The translations under genes and the position numbers were made by a program. A stretch of 64,000 bases of DNA from Sulfitobacter sp. M05 (GTDB taxonomy: Bacteria > Pseudomonadota > Alphaproteobacteria > Rhodobacterales > Rhodobacteraceae): contig NZ_JABEDH010000002.1 of assembly GCF_029285175.1 (NCBI RefSeq), forward strand, positions 496,001-560,000, in the 5' to 3' direction. The notes under the pieces are model-generated. The model did no database searches. It was not told the origin of the DNA and saw only the letters and a list, made by a program, of their open reading frames with translations. Shown here one piece after another: positions 26,734-36,067 of the stretch; position 1 is the stretch's first letter; the number at the start of each line of letters is the position of its first letter.

Positions 26734-28758
26734 ATGTTGGATGTCCAAAGTTTCGCTGCCGGTCAATGGCTTCCTTCTGGCGCGGGTGCCCGCAATATCG
26801 CCAGCGCGATTACCGGCAATGTCATTGCGCAAGCGGGCAACGACGCCTTGGATGTGCAGGCGATGCTGGGCTATGCACGTGACGTCGGTGGCCCCGCGCT
26901 GCGCAAGCTGACCTTTCATGACCGCGCTAAGATGCTCAAGGCTGTGGCGCTCTATCTGATGGAACGCAAACAGGCGCTGTACGAGCTGAGCTATGACACT
27001 GGCGCGACGCTGAACGATCATAAAATCGACGTCGATGGCGGCATCGGCACCATGATGGTTTTCGCCTCCAAGGGTCGGCGCGAAATGCCGGACGCCCATG
27101 TCTATCTGGACGGTCCGCCCGAACAGCTGGGCCGCGCGGGTGACTTTATGGGGCGTCACATCTGCACCCCATTGCAAGGTGTCGCGGTTCACATCAACGC
27201 CTTCAACTTTCCCGTCTGGGGGATGCTGGAAAAGCTGGCTCCTACCCTGTTGGCCGGTGTCCCAGCCATCGTAAAACCCGCAACGGCAACCTCCTATGTT
27301 ACTGAGGCTTGCGTGCGGATGATGCTGGAAAGTGGCTTATTGCCCAAGGGGGCCTTGCAGCTGGTCAGCGGCGGTTTGGGCGACATGCTGGACCACCTTG
27401 AGTGTCAGGACGCTGTGGCGTTTACCGGGTCGGCAAACACCGCATTGATGCTGCGCAGCAATCCCAAGCTGATGGAACATTCGGTACGCTTTGCCTCTGA
27501 GCAAGACAGTTTGAACGCCTCTGTGCTGGGGCCGGATGCGGTGGTCGGCACGCCGGAATTCGATCTGTTCGTCAAAGAAGTCCAACGCGAAATGACCACG
27601 AAGGCGGGCCAGAAATGCACCGCGATCCGCCGGATTATGGTGCCCGAAGCACAGATAGATGCGGTGATTGACGCCCTTGGCGAACGTCTGGCCAAGACAA
27701 CCATTGGCGACCCACGTGCCGAGGCAACCCGCATGGGGGCTTTGGTCTCTGCCGGGCAAAAACGCGACGTCCTTGAGAAAGCGGCATTGATCGGGGCAGA
27801 GGCGGAACGTGTGTTTGGCAACCCCGATGATTTCAACGTGGCAGGTGCCGATAAGGACAAAGGCGCATTTGTGCCGCCAATGTTGTTTCACTGCGCCACC
27901 CCCGACACGGCGCAACGCGTGCATGACACCGAAGCCTTTGGACCAGTCTCCACCATCATGCCCTACCGCGACCTGCCCCATGCGATTGAATTGCTGAACA
28001 AGGGCAAAGGTTCGCTGGTTGCCTCGATCATCACCAATGACGGCGATGTGGCCCGCGACGTTACCATGGGGTCTGCGGCGTTTCACGGACGTCTTTATTT
28101 CAACAACCGCACGTCGATGTCCGAAGCCACAGGCCACGGCTCCCCCCTGCCCCATATGGTGCATGGCGGCCCAGGCCGTGCGGGCGGCGGCGAGGAATTG
28201 GGCGGTATCCGGGGTGTGATGCACTATATGCAACGCACCGCCATTCAGGGCAGCCCCGATATTTTGACCGCGATTGGCAAACAATGGGTTCCCGGCGGAA
28301 CCGAAATCAGCGACCGCGCGCATCCTTTCACGCGGACCTTCAACCAGATCGAACTGGGCGAGACCTTTAACTCGCCCTCGCGCGAGATCACACTTGAGGA
28401 CATCGAGACCTTTGCCCATTTCACCGGCGATACCTTCTATGCCCATATGGACGAGGACGCAGCCAAGGCGAATCCATTTTTCCCCGGTCGCGTCGCGCAC
28501 GGTTATCTGTTGCTTAGCTTTGCGGCGGGATTGTTTGTGCAGCCTGATCCAGGGCCGGTATTGGCGAACACTGGTCTGGATAACCTGCGGTTCATGGCCC
28601 CTGTTGCAGCCGGTGACAGCATTCGGGTACGGTTAAGCGTCAAACACAAGACACCACGCAACGAGGAATACGGCGAAGTCCGGTGGCACGTGACCTTGTA
28701 TAACCAGAATGACGAAGTGGCGGCGGAATACGAATTGCTGACGATGAATGCCTATTGA
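26734..28758 (+). CDS. paaZ: Bifunctional oxepin-CoA hydrolase / semialdehyde dehydrogenase PaaZ
   Basis: Opens the oxepin-CoA ring and oxidises the resulting aldehyde in phenylacetate degradation. The 674 residues carry an N-terminal aldehyde dehydrogenase domain (to about 520) with Glu256 (FASEQDS) and Cys295 (AGQKCTAIR), and a C-terminal MaoC-like hydratase domain (about 545-674) with the [10 protein letters not shown] and [11 protein letters not shown] catalytic region. Both domains look intact, unlike truncated PaaZ2-type proteins linked to tropone production. The start at 26734 has TAAGGAA upstream; an in-frame ATG at 26704 overlaps paaE and is less likely. Confidence 0.95.
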   Translation: MLDVQSFAAGQWLPSGAGARNIASAITGNVIAQAGNDALDVQAMLGYARDVGGPALRKLTFHDRAKMLKAVALYLMERKQALYELSYDTGATLNDHKIDVDGGIGTMMVFASKGRREMPDAHVYLDGPPEQLGRAGDFMGRHICTPLQGVAVHINAFNFPVWGMLEKLAPTLLAGVPAIVKPATATSYVTEACVRMMLESGLLPKGALQLVSGGLGDMLDHLECQDAVAFTGSANTALMLRSNPKLMEHSVRFASEQDSLNASVLGPDAVVGTPEFDLFVKEVQREMTTKAGQKCTAIRRIMVPEAQIDAVIDALGERLAKTTIGDPRAEATRMGALVSAGQKRDVLEKAALIGAEAERVFGNPDDFNVAGADKDKGAFVPPMLFHCATPDTAQRVHDTEAFGPVSTIMPYRDLPHAIELLNKGKGSLVASIITNDGDVARDVTMGSAAFHGRLYFNNRTSMSEATGHGSPLPHMVHGGPGRAGGGEELGGIRGVMHYMQRTAIQGSPDILTAIGKQWVPGGTEISDRAHPFTRTFNQIELGETFNSPSREITLEDIETFAHFTGDTFYAHMDEDAAKANPFFPGRVAHGYLLLSFAAGLFVQPDPGPVLANTGLDNLRFMAPVAAGDSIRVRLSVKHKTPRNEEYGEVRWHVTLYNQNDEVAAEYELLTMNAY

Positions 28759-29539
28759 AACCTTCGAATCACTGACGGACGAGCTGTATCAGCTCGGTGG
28801 GCAACGGGTCTGGTCGTTGATGATCAGCCTGTTCGGTGATCTGGCGCAGGCACCAGACCAGCATATAGACGGGCCGCTGCTTTCTGTGATCATGAGCGGA
28901 TTACGTGTCAAACCCGAAGCGGCCCGTGTGGCTTTGCACCGGCTGCGCAATGACGGCTGGATCAGGTCGGAGAAATCAGGGCGGATCAGCCGGCACACAC
29001 TGACCGATGAAGGCCGCGCCGAATGCGCCGCTGCCAACCCGCGCATCTATGCTGATCCGACGTTAGCCTCTTCGCATTGGCAACTGGCCGTGACCGAAGG
29101 CACCAACGCAGCGCAGATCACACAAATGGCACAAAACGGATTTATCCAGCTGGCCCCGCGCATCTTTTGCGGCCCTTCGGATGCAAAAGCCCCGCAAGGT
29201 GCTTTGGTTGTATCAACAGATCAGACCCCCGACTGGCTGCGCGCACAAATCGCCCCTCAGATGCAACAGCCCGGGTACAGGAACCTGCTCAGAGCGCTAC
29301 GTGTGGTAAAGGCCGATTTGCCTGCCGCAGCGGATTTGCGCGCCATCGACATCGCCGTGCTGCGGTGTTTGATCGTCCACAACTGGCGGCGACTGGTGCT
29401 GAAACACCCCAAACTGCCGGCCCCTTTGGTCGATCCGGACGGCACCGGCCATCAATGTCATCTGTTGGTTGCCGATCTGCTGGCAGGTTACCCGCGGCCT
29501 GAACTCTCCGAAATCAAACAGTGCCGCAGCGCCGCTTAA
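28748..29539 (+). CDS. paaX: Phenylacetate operon repressor PaaX
   Basis: GntR-like repressor that releases DNA on binding phenylacetyl-CoA. The 263 residues show the PaaX pattern: an N-terminal winged helix (about 15-95; SGLRVKPEAARVALHRLRNDGWI), a central ferredoxin-like region and a C-terminal domain with IAVLRCLIVHNWRRLVLKHP. It overlaps the end of paaZ by 11 bases and so is the last gene of the operon, an autoregulatory arrangement. Its operator probably lies in the 105-base gap before paaJ, but no site was identified. Confidence 0.92.
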   Translation: MPIETFESLTDELYQLGGQRVWSLMISLFGDLAQAPDQHIDGPLLSVIMSGLRVKPEAARVALHRLRNDGWIRSEKSGRISRHTLTDEGRAECAAANPRIYADPTLASSHWQLAVTEGTNAAQITQMAQNGFIQLAPRIFCGPSDAKAPQGALVVSTDQTPDWLRAQIAPQMQQPGYRNLLRALRVVKADLPAAADLRAIDIAVLRCLIVHNWRRLVLKHPKLPAPLVDPDGTGHQCHLLVADLLAGYPRPELSEIKQCRSAA

Positions 29540-29582
29540 CAGCCGCTTTCCCAAGCGCGACAGGCAGGCTATAGCATACCCC

Positions 29583-30197
29583 ATGACAAACTATTTGTAT
29601 CAGGGCGATCTGCCCGATGACCTTGATCTGGGCGACACGGTTGCCATTGATTGCGAAACGATGGGCCTGCACCCGCATCGCGACCGCCTGTGTGTTGTGC
29701 AACTGTCCGGGGGCGACGGACATGCCCATCTGGTACAGGTCGCCAAAGGCCAGACAGAGGCCCCGAACCTGTGCCGGCTGTTGGAAGACCCCAATGTTCT
29801 TAAGTTGTTTCACTATGGCCGGTTTGATATTGCCGCGATGCTGAACGCTTTTGGTGCCACCACCGCCCCGGTCTATTGTACAAAAATCGCCAGCCGGCTG
29901 GTGCGCACCTATACGGACCGGCATGGATTGGCCAAACTGTTGCAGGAATTACTAAGCGTCGACATCTCCAAGCAACAGCAATCCAGCGACTGGGGTGCAG
30001 AAAAGCTGAGCAAGGCACAAATCGACTATGCCGCATCGGATGTTTTGCACCTGCACAAACTGCGCGACAAACTAAACGAAATGTTGATCCGCGAGGGCCG
30101 TATGAATGTCGCGCAAGCCTGCTATGATTTCCTGCCGACGCGGGCAAAACTTGACCTCCTCGGCTGGCCCGACACAGATATCTTTGCCCACGCATGA
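29583..30197 (+). CDS. rnd: RNase D-like 3'-5' exonuclease
   Basis: DEDD-family exonuclease of 204 residues. The three motifs are visible: Exo I AIDCETMGL (about 21), Exo II FHYGRFDIAAML (about 80) and Exo III YAASDVLHLH (DEDDy, about 150). It lacks the C-terminal HRDC domains of full-length RNase D, as do many alphaproteobacterial homologues, so the exact RNA substrate is uncertain. The ATG at 29583 was chosen because the domain starts there. It overlaps kdsD by four bases (ATGA). Confidence 0.88.
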   Translation: MTNYLYQGDLPDDLDLGDTVAIDCETMGLHPHRDRLCVVQLSGGDGHAHLVQVAKGQTEAPNLCRLLEDPNVLKLFHYGRFDIAAMLNAFGATTAPVYCTKIASRLVRTYTDRHGLAKLLQELLSVDISKQQQSSDWGAEKLSKAQIDYAASDVLHLHKLRDKLNEMLIREGRMNVAQACYDFLPTRAKLDLLGWPDTDIFAHA

Positions 30198-31156
30198 AAA
30201 CACCTTTTATTGATACCGCCGCCCGCGTCATTCGCGCCGAGGCCGACGCATTGAACAAGCTTGCCGATACGTTGGACGACCGTTTTCGCGCGGCGATTGA
30301 CCTGATGCGTGAAACCAAGGGCCGGGTGATCATCACCGGTATTGGCAAATCCGGACATATCGCCAACAAAATCGCTGCGACCCTTGCCAGTACCGGCACC
30401 CCCGCACAGTTCGTACATCCCGCCGAAGCCAGCCATGGCGATCTGGGTATGATCACCCGCGATGATGTGGTGCTGGCGATTTCGAATTCCGGCGAGGCCC
30501 CAGAGCTGGGCAATCTTATCGCCTATTCACGTCGCTATGAAATCCCCCTGATCGGGTTGACCAGCCGCGAAGACAGTACGCTCGCGCGCCAATCGGATGT
30601 TATCCTGCTGCTGCCCCAAGTGGCCGAAGCCTGCAACACCGGCGTTGTGCCGACAACCTCGACAACCATGACGCTGGCCATGGGCGATGCCCTGGCCGTG
30701 GCCTTGATGGAGCATCGCGATTTCACGGCAGAACATTTCCGCGCCTTCCACCCCGGTGGCAAACTGGGCGCGCAGCTGAGCCTTGTGCGTGATCTGATGC
30801 ACAGGGAGGATGCCATTCCGTTGGTACCAGAAAATGCCGGTATGGCACAGGTGATGACCGAGATTGGCAACAAGGGCTTTGGCGTGACCGGAGTGACCGA
30901 CACCGCTGGCAAGTTGGTTGGCATCATCACTACCGGTGATCTGGGCCGCCACATGGAGGGGCTTTTTGCCCTGAAAGCCAGCGATGTTATGACCCGCAAT
31001 CCGGTGACAATCGACCCCGAAGCGCTGGCAGAAAAAGCCGTTGGCCTGATGAACACCCGTAAGATTACCTGTCTGCTGGTGATTGATCCCGCCGCACCTG
31101 GCCATCCGGCAGGGTTGTTGCATATTCACGACTGCCTGCGTGTCGGACTAGGCTAG
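30194..31156 (+). CDS. kdsD: Arabinose-5-phosphate isomerase (KpsF/GutQ family)
   Basis: Converts ribulose-5-phosphate to arabinose-5-phosphate, the first step of Kdo synthesis. The 320 residues have an N-terminal SIS sugar-isomerase domain (GIGKSGHIANKIAATL about 50; HPAEASHGDLG about 80; SNSGEAPEL about 100) and two C-terminal CBS domains (about 205-320). KdsD and KpsF cannot be told apart by sequence. It is followed after five bases by lptC, so Kdo supply is co-transcribed with LPS export. Confidence 0.94.
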   Translation: MKTPFIDTAARVIRAEADALNKLADTLDDRFRAAIDLMRETKGRVIITGIGKSGHIANKIAATLASTGTPAQFVHPAEASHGDLGMITRDDVVLAISNSGEAPELGNLIAYSRRYEIPLIGLTSREDSTLARQSDVILLLPQVAEACNTGVVPTTSTTMTLAMGDALAVALMEHRDFTAEHFRAFHPGGKLGAQLSLVRDLMHREDAIPLVPENAGMAQVMTEIGNKGFGVTGVTDTAGKLVGIITTGDLGRHMEGLFALKASDVMTRNPVTIDPEALAEKAVGLMNTRKITCLLVIDPAAPGHPAGLLHIHDCLRVGLG

Positions 31157-31161
31157 GTGCC

Positions 31162-31761
31162 ATGAAGGCGGATCGATATTCCAAAGTTGTGGGCTGGCTA
31201 AAGGTGCTGTTGCCGTTGATGGCCCTGGCCCTGCTGTCGACATTGTTCCTGCTCTCGCGGGTGATCGACCCCAAGGCTGTCATTCCATTTGCTGACAAGG
31301 AAATTCAGGACCGGTTGCGCGATCAACAGGTCACCGGGCCGATCTATTATTCAGTCACGGCAGACGGCGATGAGATTTCATTCGCGGCTGAAAAGGTGAC
31401 AACGCCCGAGGGTAATGCCGGTGGCAACGAGGCGGAACAAGTTGAAGTCGTCATGAAGCTCGATTCCGGCTCCGAGGTCATATTAAACGCAAGCCGTGGC
31501 TATTTTGACATCGCGGCGGACAGCACCAGTTTGCAAGGCGACGTCGTGATTAACACCTCTAATGGCTATCGTATCAACAGCGACCTACTGGTCACACAAA
31601 TGTCCGCACTTGGGGTAATTTCACCCGGACCGGTCGCGGCAACCGGTCCGGTTGGCACGTTGGACGCCGGTGCCATGACATTGAATGCCGGCAAACCGTC
31701 CCATTTGGTTTTCACAAACGGTGTGAAGCTGATATACAGACCGCAACAAGACAGAGAGTGA
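31162..31761 (+). CDS. lptC: LPS export protein LptC
   Basis: Bitopic inner-membrane protein that hands LPS from the LptBFG transporter to periplasmic LptA. The 199 residues have one N-terminal membrane helix (about 10-32, WLKVLLPLMALALLSTLFLL) and a periplasmic OstA-like beta-jellyroll region. The primary sequence is weakly conserved, as usual for LptC; the position before lptA and lptB supports the call strongly. Confidence 0.9.
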   Translation: MKADRYSKVVGWLKVLLPLMALALLSTLFLLSRVIDPKAVIPFADKEIQDRLRDQQVTGPIYYSVTADGDEISFAAEKVTTPEGNAGGNEAEQVEVVMKLDSGSEVILNASRGYFDIAADSTSLQGDVVINTSNGYRINSDLLVTQMSALGVISPGPVAATGPVGTLDAGAMTLNAGKPSHLVFTNGVKLIYRPQQDRE

Positions 31762-31765
31762 CCCT

Positions 31766-32260
31766 GTGAAAAATTTGCGAATTCTGGTTCTGCCCCTGCT
31801 GCTTGGCCTTTTGGCCGGTCCGGTTCTGGCCCAAGGCACCAATGTCGCATTTGGTACGCTTGCACAGGACACAGACCTGCCCGTCGAGGTGACCGCGCAA
31901 AACCTGTCGGTCAATCAAGAAACCGGAGAGGCGATTTTCACCGGTGATGTGCTGGTTGGTCAGGGTGAAATGCGCCTGTCCGCCCCCCGTGTTCTGGTGA
32001 TCTATCTGGCCGATCAAAAAGGGATAGAGCGGTTAGAAGCCACCGGCGGTGTGACCTTGGTCTCCGGCCCTGATGCCGCCGAATCAGAGCGGGCGGATTA
32101 CAGCATTTCCGACGGTACGATCGTGATGACTGGGCGTGTCTTGCTGGATCAGGGGCCTAACGCATTAAGCGCCGACAAGATGACAGTGCAACTTTCGGAT
32201 GGCACTGCTCAAATGTCAGGCCGTGTAAAAACCATCATCCAGCCCGGTGGCAACAACTGA
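31766..32260 (+). CDS. lptA: LPS transport periplasmic protein LptA
   Basis: Forms the periplasmic bridge for LPS transit. The 164 residues start with a signal peptide ending near VLAQG (about residue 22) and continue as an OstA/LptA_N domain with the typical alternation NLSVNQETGEAIFTGDVLVGQG. The start codon is GTG, four bases after lptC. The stop overlaps the lptB start by one base (TGATG). Confidence 0.93.
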   Translation: MKNLRILVLPLLLGLLAGPVLAQGTNVAFGTLAQDTDLPVEVTAQNLSVNQETGEAIFTGDVLVGQGEMRLSAPRVLVIYLADQKGIERLEATGGVTLVSGPDAAESERADYSISDGTIVMTGRVLLDQGPNALSADKMTVQLSDGTAQMSGRVKTIIQPGGNN

Positions 32261-33018
32261 TGACGCCACCCAAGTTGCAGGTTGCGGATGGTAGCGCCGG
32301 ATTGCGCATTGATCATCTGCGCAAATCCTACCGGAAAAAAGTTGTTATCCGCGATTTCTCCATGCACCTGAACCGGGGCGAGGTTGTTGCCCTGTTGGGT
32401 CCGAACGGATCGGGCAAGACCACGACATTCTATGCTGTCGCCGGCCTTGTCACCCCCGAAGGTGGCACCGTTCTGGTGGACGGCAAGGATGTCACGACAT
32501 TGCCAATGTACCGCCGTGCCCAGCTTGGCATCGGGTATTTGCCGCAAGAGATGAGCATCTTTCGCGGGCTGTCGGTGCAGGACAATATCTCGGCGATCCT
32601 TGATATTTCGGTTCCCATCCGCCACCAGCGCCGAGAGCGACTGGAGGAACTCTTGTCAGAGTTCTCTATCGAACACCTGCGCCGCGCCCCCGCTTTGGCC
32701 CTGTCGGGAGGGGAACGACGCCGGGTTGAGATTGCCCGCTGTCTGGCCGCCAATCCGAACTATCTGTTGCTGGACGAACCCTTTGCCGGCGTTGATCCGA
32801 TTTCCGTCGGGGACATCAGGCATTTGGTTGCCGACCTCAAGAATCGCGGCATCGGCGTGCTGATCACCGACCATAACGTGCGGGAAACATTAGAAATTGT
32901 TGACCGGGCCTATATTTTACACGAGGGCAAGGTGTTGATGTCTGGCACCCCTGAAGAGGTGGTGCAGAACGAAAACGTGCGCCGCGTCTATCTTGGTGAC
33001 AACTTTCGCATTTCTTAA
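32260..33018 (+). CDS. lptB: LPS export ABC transporter ATPase LptB
   Basis: Cytosolic ATPase driving LPS extraction with LptFG. The 252 residues show Walker A GPNGSGKTT, a Q-loop YLPQEMSIFRGL, signature LSGGERRRVE, Walker B YLLLDEPFAGVDP and an H-loop TDHNVRETL. These are the standard LptB motifs, and the C-terminus ending VYLGDNFRIS is characteristic. LptF and LptG are not in the window. Confidence 0.96.
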   Translation: MTPPKLQVADGSAGLRIDHLRKSYRKKVVIRDFSMHLNRGEVVALLGPNGSGKTTTFYAVAGLVTPEGGTVLVDGKDVTTLPMYRRAQLGIGYLPQEMSIFRGLSVQDNISAILDISVPIRHQRRERLEELLSEFSIEHLRRAPALALSGGERRRVEIARCLAANPNYLLLDEPFAGVDPISVGDIRHLVADLKNRGIGVLITDHNVRETLEIVDRAYILHEGKVLMSGTPEEVVQNENVRRVYLGDNFRIS

Positions 33019-33368
33019 AAATTCGGGAAAACATGGCGTTTCAAGTACAACTTGCATCATTTGTTCGCTCTCTCTCTACTTGGTCGAACGCGAAAAGGCG
33101 GGCGTGATGTCTCAAGTTAAAATTGAAGAACTTTAGTCGGCTCTTTTTGCTATAGCGTGATTTCGGAACCATTGACTTTGGCCGCGTTTGAGCGCCTGAT
33201 GGGGCTATGGCAACACTGCGTTTCTGTCTGTTCCTGCATCGGCCTTATTGCCAAGGCTCGGCTGACTTCAATCTGAACGCAGCGCCATATTCCCGCACCT
33301 TGCACTGTCTGACCGCTATACCATTAGTGTATCTGACGGATGCCCGGTGACACGAACAAGGAGAACTT
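33019..33368. other. 350-base gap between lptB and hpf
   Basis: No protein or RNA gene is visible. In many other proteobacteria rpoN (sigma-54) occupies this position, and no trace of it is seen. The right end holds an AAGGAGAA ribosome site for hpf. A promoter for hpf-ptsN is expected here, but no convincing -35/-10 pair could be picked. Confidence 0.5.
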
Positions 33369-33932
33369 ATGCGTTACCAAATCAGCGGCAAACAGATCGA
33401 CATCGGCGATGCGCTTCAAACCCACGTCAAAGCAGAGCTGGGGGAAGGCGTAAAGAAATACGCTGAACGCCCGACCGATGCGGTTGTGGTCTTTTCAAAA
33501 TCGGCTCACGAATTTGTCTGCGAAGCGACCGTCCACCTTTCGACTGGTCTGACAGCGTCGGCAAAGGCGCACAGTACAGACATCTATGGCGCGTTTGATT
33601 CGTGTAACGAAAAGATGGAGAAACAACTGCGCCGATACAAGCGTCGGTTGAAAGATCATCACAAGGACCGTGCAGAGCCTGTTGAGTTTCTCGGCGCATC
33701 CTCTTATATCCTTGCTTCAGATAGCGATTCAGACGCACAGGAACCTGAAACCCTCCAACCCATGATCATTGCTGAAATGCAGACCAAGATTGCAACCTTG
33801 TCTGTCGGTGAAGCGGTGATGCAGATGGAAATTTCAGGGGCTCCTGTTCTGGTGTTTCGAAATGAAGGCAAAGAAGGGGTGAATGTCGTGTACCGCCGCG
33901 AGGACGGGAACATCGGCTGGATCGACCCATAA
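33369..33932 (+). CDS. hpf: Long-form ribosome hibernation-promoting factor
   Basis: Binds the 30S decoding centre and dimerises 70S ribosomes into inactive 100S particles. The 187 residues have the YfiA/RaiA N-terminal domain (about 1-100, RYQISGKQIDIGDALQTHVK) and a C-terminal dimerisation domain (about 130-187, with VMQMEISGAPVLVFRNE and NIGWIDP). The length identifies the long form. A strong AAGGAG precedes the ATG. ptsN follows after 45 bases, the usual arrangement. Confidence 0.95.
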   Translation: MRYQISGKQIDIGDALQTHVKAELGEGVKKYAERPTDAVVVFSKSAHEFVCEATVHLSTGLTASAKAHSTDIYGAFDSCNEKMEKQLRRYKRRLKDHHKDRAEPVEFLGASSYILASDSDSDAQEPETLQPMIIAEMQTKIATLSVGEAVMQMEISGAPVLVFRNEGKEGVNVVYRREDGNIGWIDP

Positions 33933-33977
33933 ATAACCAAGTGGGCACAGCCTCACGACGAAAGCAGAGTGGATTGA

Positions 33978-34442
33978 ATGGATTTTTCAAAACTTCTCAA
34001 GCCGGAGGCGGTCAAGGTTCTGACCTCCGCCTCCAGTAAAAAGCGACTGATGCAGGAACTCGGTGATCTGATGTTCGTTGCGCACGGGCTTGAGGCTGAT
34101 CGTGTCGTTGAGGCGCTGAATGCGCGCGAAGCGCTGGGACCAACGGGTGTGGGCCACGGTGTGGCCCTGCCCCATGCGCGCCTTACCGGACTGCAAGAGG
34201 TGGTCGGCGCATTTGTTCTGCTCGATTCACCGATTGATTTCGCGTCGGTCGACCGCCAGCCTGTCGACCTGGCATTTGCTCTGTTTGCACCGGAAGATGC
34301 AGGTGTTGAACACCTGAAGGCGCTGGCGCTGGTTTCACGGACATTGCGGGACACCTCGATCTGCAACAAGTTGCGGGCGAACCGCGATGCTGGCACACTT
34401 CATACGATCCTGACCGAAGAAAAATCCGCACAAGCGGCCTAA
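33978..34442 (+). CDS. ptsN: Nitrogen-PTS EIIA component PtsN
   Basis: Phosphoryl acceptor of the regulatory nitrogen phosphotransferase system, which tunes potassium, nitrogen and envelope functions. The 154-residue PTS_EIIA type-2 domain contains the active-site His in GVGHGVALPHARL (about residue 66). Other PTS parts (PtsP, NPr) are not in this window. It is followed by a perfect 12-bp hairpin. Confidence 0.94.
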   Translation: MDFSKLLKPEAVKVLTSASSKKRLMQELGDLMFVAHGLEADRVVEALNAREALGPTGVGHGVALPHARLTGLQEVVGAFVLLDSPIDFASVDRQPVDLAFALFAPEDAGVEHLKALALVSRTLRDTSICNKLRANRDAGTLHTILTEEKSAQAA

Positions 34443-34468
34443 AGCTTTTAGAGCTTAACGCGAGACAT

Positions 34469-34505
34469 CTCGCACCCCTTTTCGCGTTTGACCAAGGGGT
34501 GCGAG
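34469..34505 (+). terminator. Hairpin after hpf-ptsN
   Basis: A perfect 12-bp inverted repeat, CTCGCACCCCTT and AAGGGGTGCGAG, with a 13-base loop starts 27 bases after the ptsN stop. Only TTTG follows, so the T-run is short. It is a very likely transcript end given its stem strength and position. Confidence 0.65.
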
Positions 34506-34637
34506 TTTGCTCGAAACGTCATAAAGCGTCCGGCCTTTCACCTTAATCATCTCGTATCACCAAATTCCCAAGAACGCGCAGCGTGGCAGGGTAATGGGGG
34601 CATGGTTAAGCTTGGGCGCGATAGGTCGATGTCGGCA

Positions 34638-36065
34638 TTATTTCCAGTCGGAAAAACCGAACATCATATAGTCGCGCTGGTAGGCATCCACCGCCAGCTG
34701 TTCAATTTCGCTGTCATAGATCAAATCCAGCGCAAAGGGTTGATCCGGCGCGACCTGTGGCGCGACAGGGGCGTCCGGATGACCAACAGCCGCGGCCAGA
34801 TCCGCCAGTTCGCCGGCAAGATCCGCCTCCCGGACAAGGCGATCAGGCAGACAGAAATCCGCAAATCCGGCAATCGCTTGTGCTTGCGTACACCATGCGG
34901 CGTCCACACGAATTGCGGTTTGCCCTGACAGGTTTCCCTTCAGAAATTTGAGAAAGGCAATAAATGCCGTGCGGTGGGCCGCCAAATCATACCCAGCGTC
35001 CGGACCACCATCTGGCAGGGGCATCTTATACCGCCGCATCATGGTTTTGCGCAGCTGCACATAACTGCCCTTGTCGGCAGGCAGGATATGCCGGCAAAAC
35101 GCATCATGCGCGCGCTGCACCGGATGGCGCAAGACGGTAAAACTGCGATGCCCGGGATGTTTGCGTTTCCACTGGCGCAGATCCTTTTGGGTCATCTTGG
35201 TGTGCAGATCAGACGGTGCCACCCCGTCTAGATCAGCCAACCATTGCACCACAGAGGTCTGTGGGCCTGACCGCAAAGGCAGGTACAGCAGCGCCGTTTC
35301 GGCAGCGGCAACATAAGACGGCACAACCGGCCCACGTCGGGGTTCGAAATTGGGGGTACGGGTCAAATCAAACCGATCCAGCTGTGCCAAAGCCGCACCC
35401 ATGTCGTCATAATTGCGTACTTTAGCGGAAATCGGGCTGGGGTTTTGTTTTTTCAGACTCTTGTCCAGCGCCTCCAGCTTTTCATCCATCCCCAAAAACC
35501 GCGCCAGACCGTTCATCACATCGACGCTTTGCAAATCTTCATAGGCCACGTAGAACGCCGTCTGTCCTGTGGTTTGCAAACGGTTCAACAGGGTGACCTG
35601 AAACGCCTGAAGCGCGTCGAGATGTGCGGCGAACTCATCCGCATCGAACTGCGCTTGCGCCACCTTATGCGCCTTCATATCGGTCAGTTTCCACTGGCCG
35701 GTTTCCTGCGCGATCTTCCAGCTGACATAGCTTTCCACCGGATTCCGCGTGAGGATAACCTTGGCGCAGGTGTTGTCCCTAATGATGGTGTCGAACACCC
35801 GCGGATCATGGTCGTGAAAGTACCGGAACCCGCTGAGCCGCGCGGGGTCTTTACGGATGGCCGAAAACAAGGCCTTTGGATCGGCATCGCGGGTTTCAAG
35901 GTCAACGCCAAGAATTGGTTCGTTGTTCGGATAGCCAATGAAATGGGGGTTAAACGCCTCGCCGTGACAGCAGATACCGTCAAAAGCATTCAAGTTTGCT
36001 TCAAGAAAATTCGACCCCGTGCGCATTTCTGCAAAAACAACAAAGCTCTGGAATTTTGACGGCAT
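34638..36065 (-). CDS. Two-domain sulfotransferase-like protein
   Basis: Predicted PAPS-dependent sulfotransferase of 475 residues that looks like two sulfotransferase folds in tandem. The N-terminal half (1 to about 240) resembles the Stf0/NodH type, with the PAPS 5'-phosphosulfate loop EMRTGSNFLE near residue 15 and the 3'-phosphate motif LTRNPVESYVSWK near 105. The C-terminal half has a second 3'-phosphate-like motif VLRHPVQRAHDAF near 310 and a degenerate 5' loop (PLRSGPQTSVVQW). It is the last gene of the glycan operon, two bases after the Branch-type transferase, so the acceptor is probably that glycan. The acceptor is not known. Confidence 0.78.
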   Translation of the reverse strand: MPSKFQSFVVFAEMRTGSNFLEANLNAFDGICCHGEAFNPHFIGYPNNEPILGVDLETRDADPKALFSAIRKDPARLSGFRYFHDHDPRVFDTIIRDNTCAKVILTRNPVESYVSWKIAQETGQWKLTDMKAHKVAQAQFDADEFAAHLDALQAFQVTLLNRLQTTGQTAFYVAYEDLQSVDVMNGLARFLGMDEKLEALDKSLKKQNPSPISAKVRNYDDMGAALAQLDRFDLTRTPNFEPRRGPVVPSYVAAAETALLYLPLRSGPQTSVVQWLADLDGVAPSDLHTKMTQKDLRQWKRKHPGHRSFTVLRHPVQRAHDAFCRHILPADKGSYVQLRKTMMRRYKMPLPDGGPDAGYDLAAHRTAFIAFLKFLKGNLSGQTAIRVDAAWCTQAQAIAGFADFCLPDRLVREADLAGELADLAAAVGHPDAPVAPQVAPDQPFALDLIYDSEIEQLAVDAYQRDYMMFGFSDWK

Positions 36066-36067
36066 AA

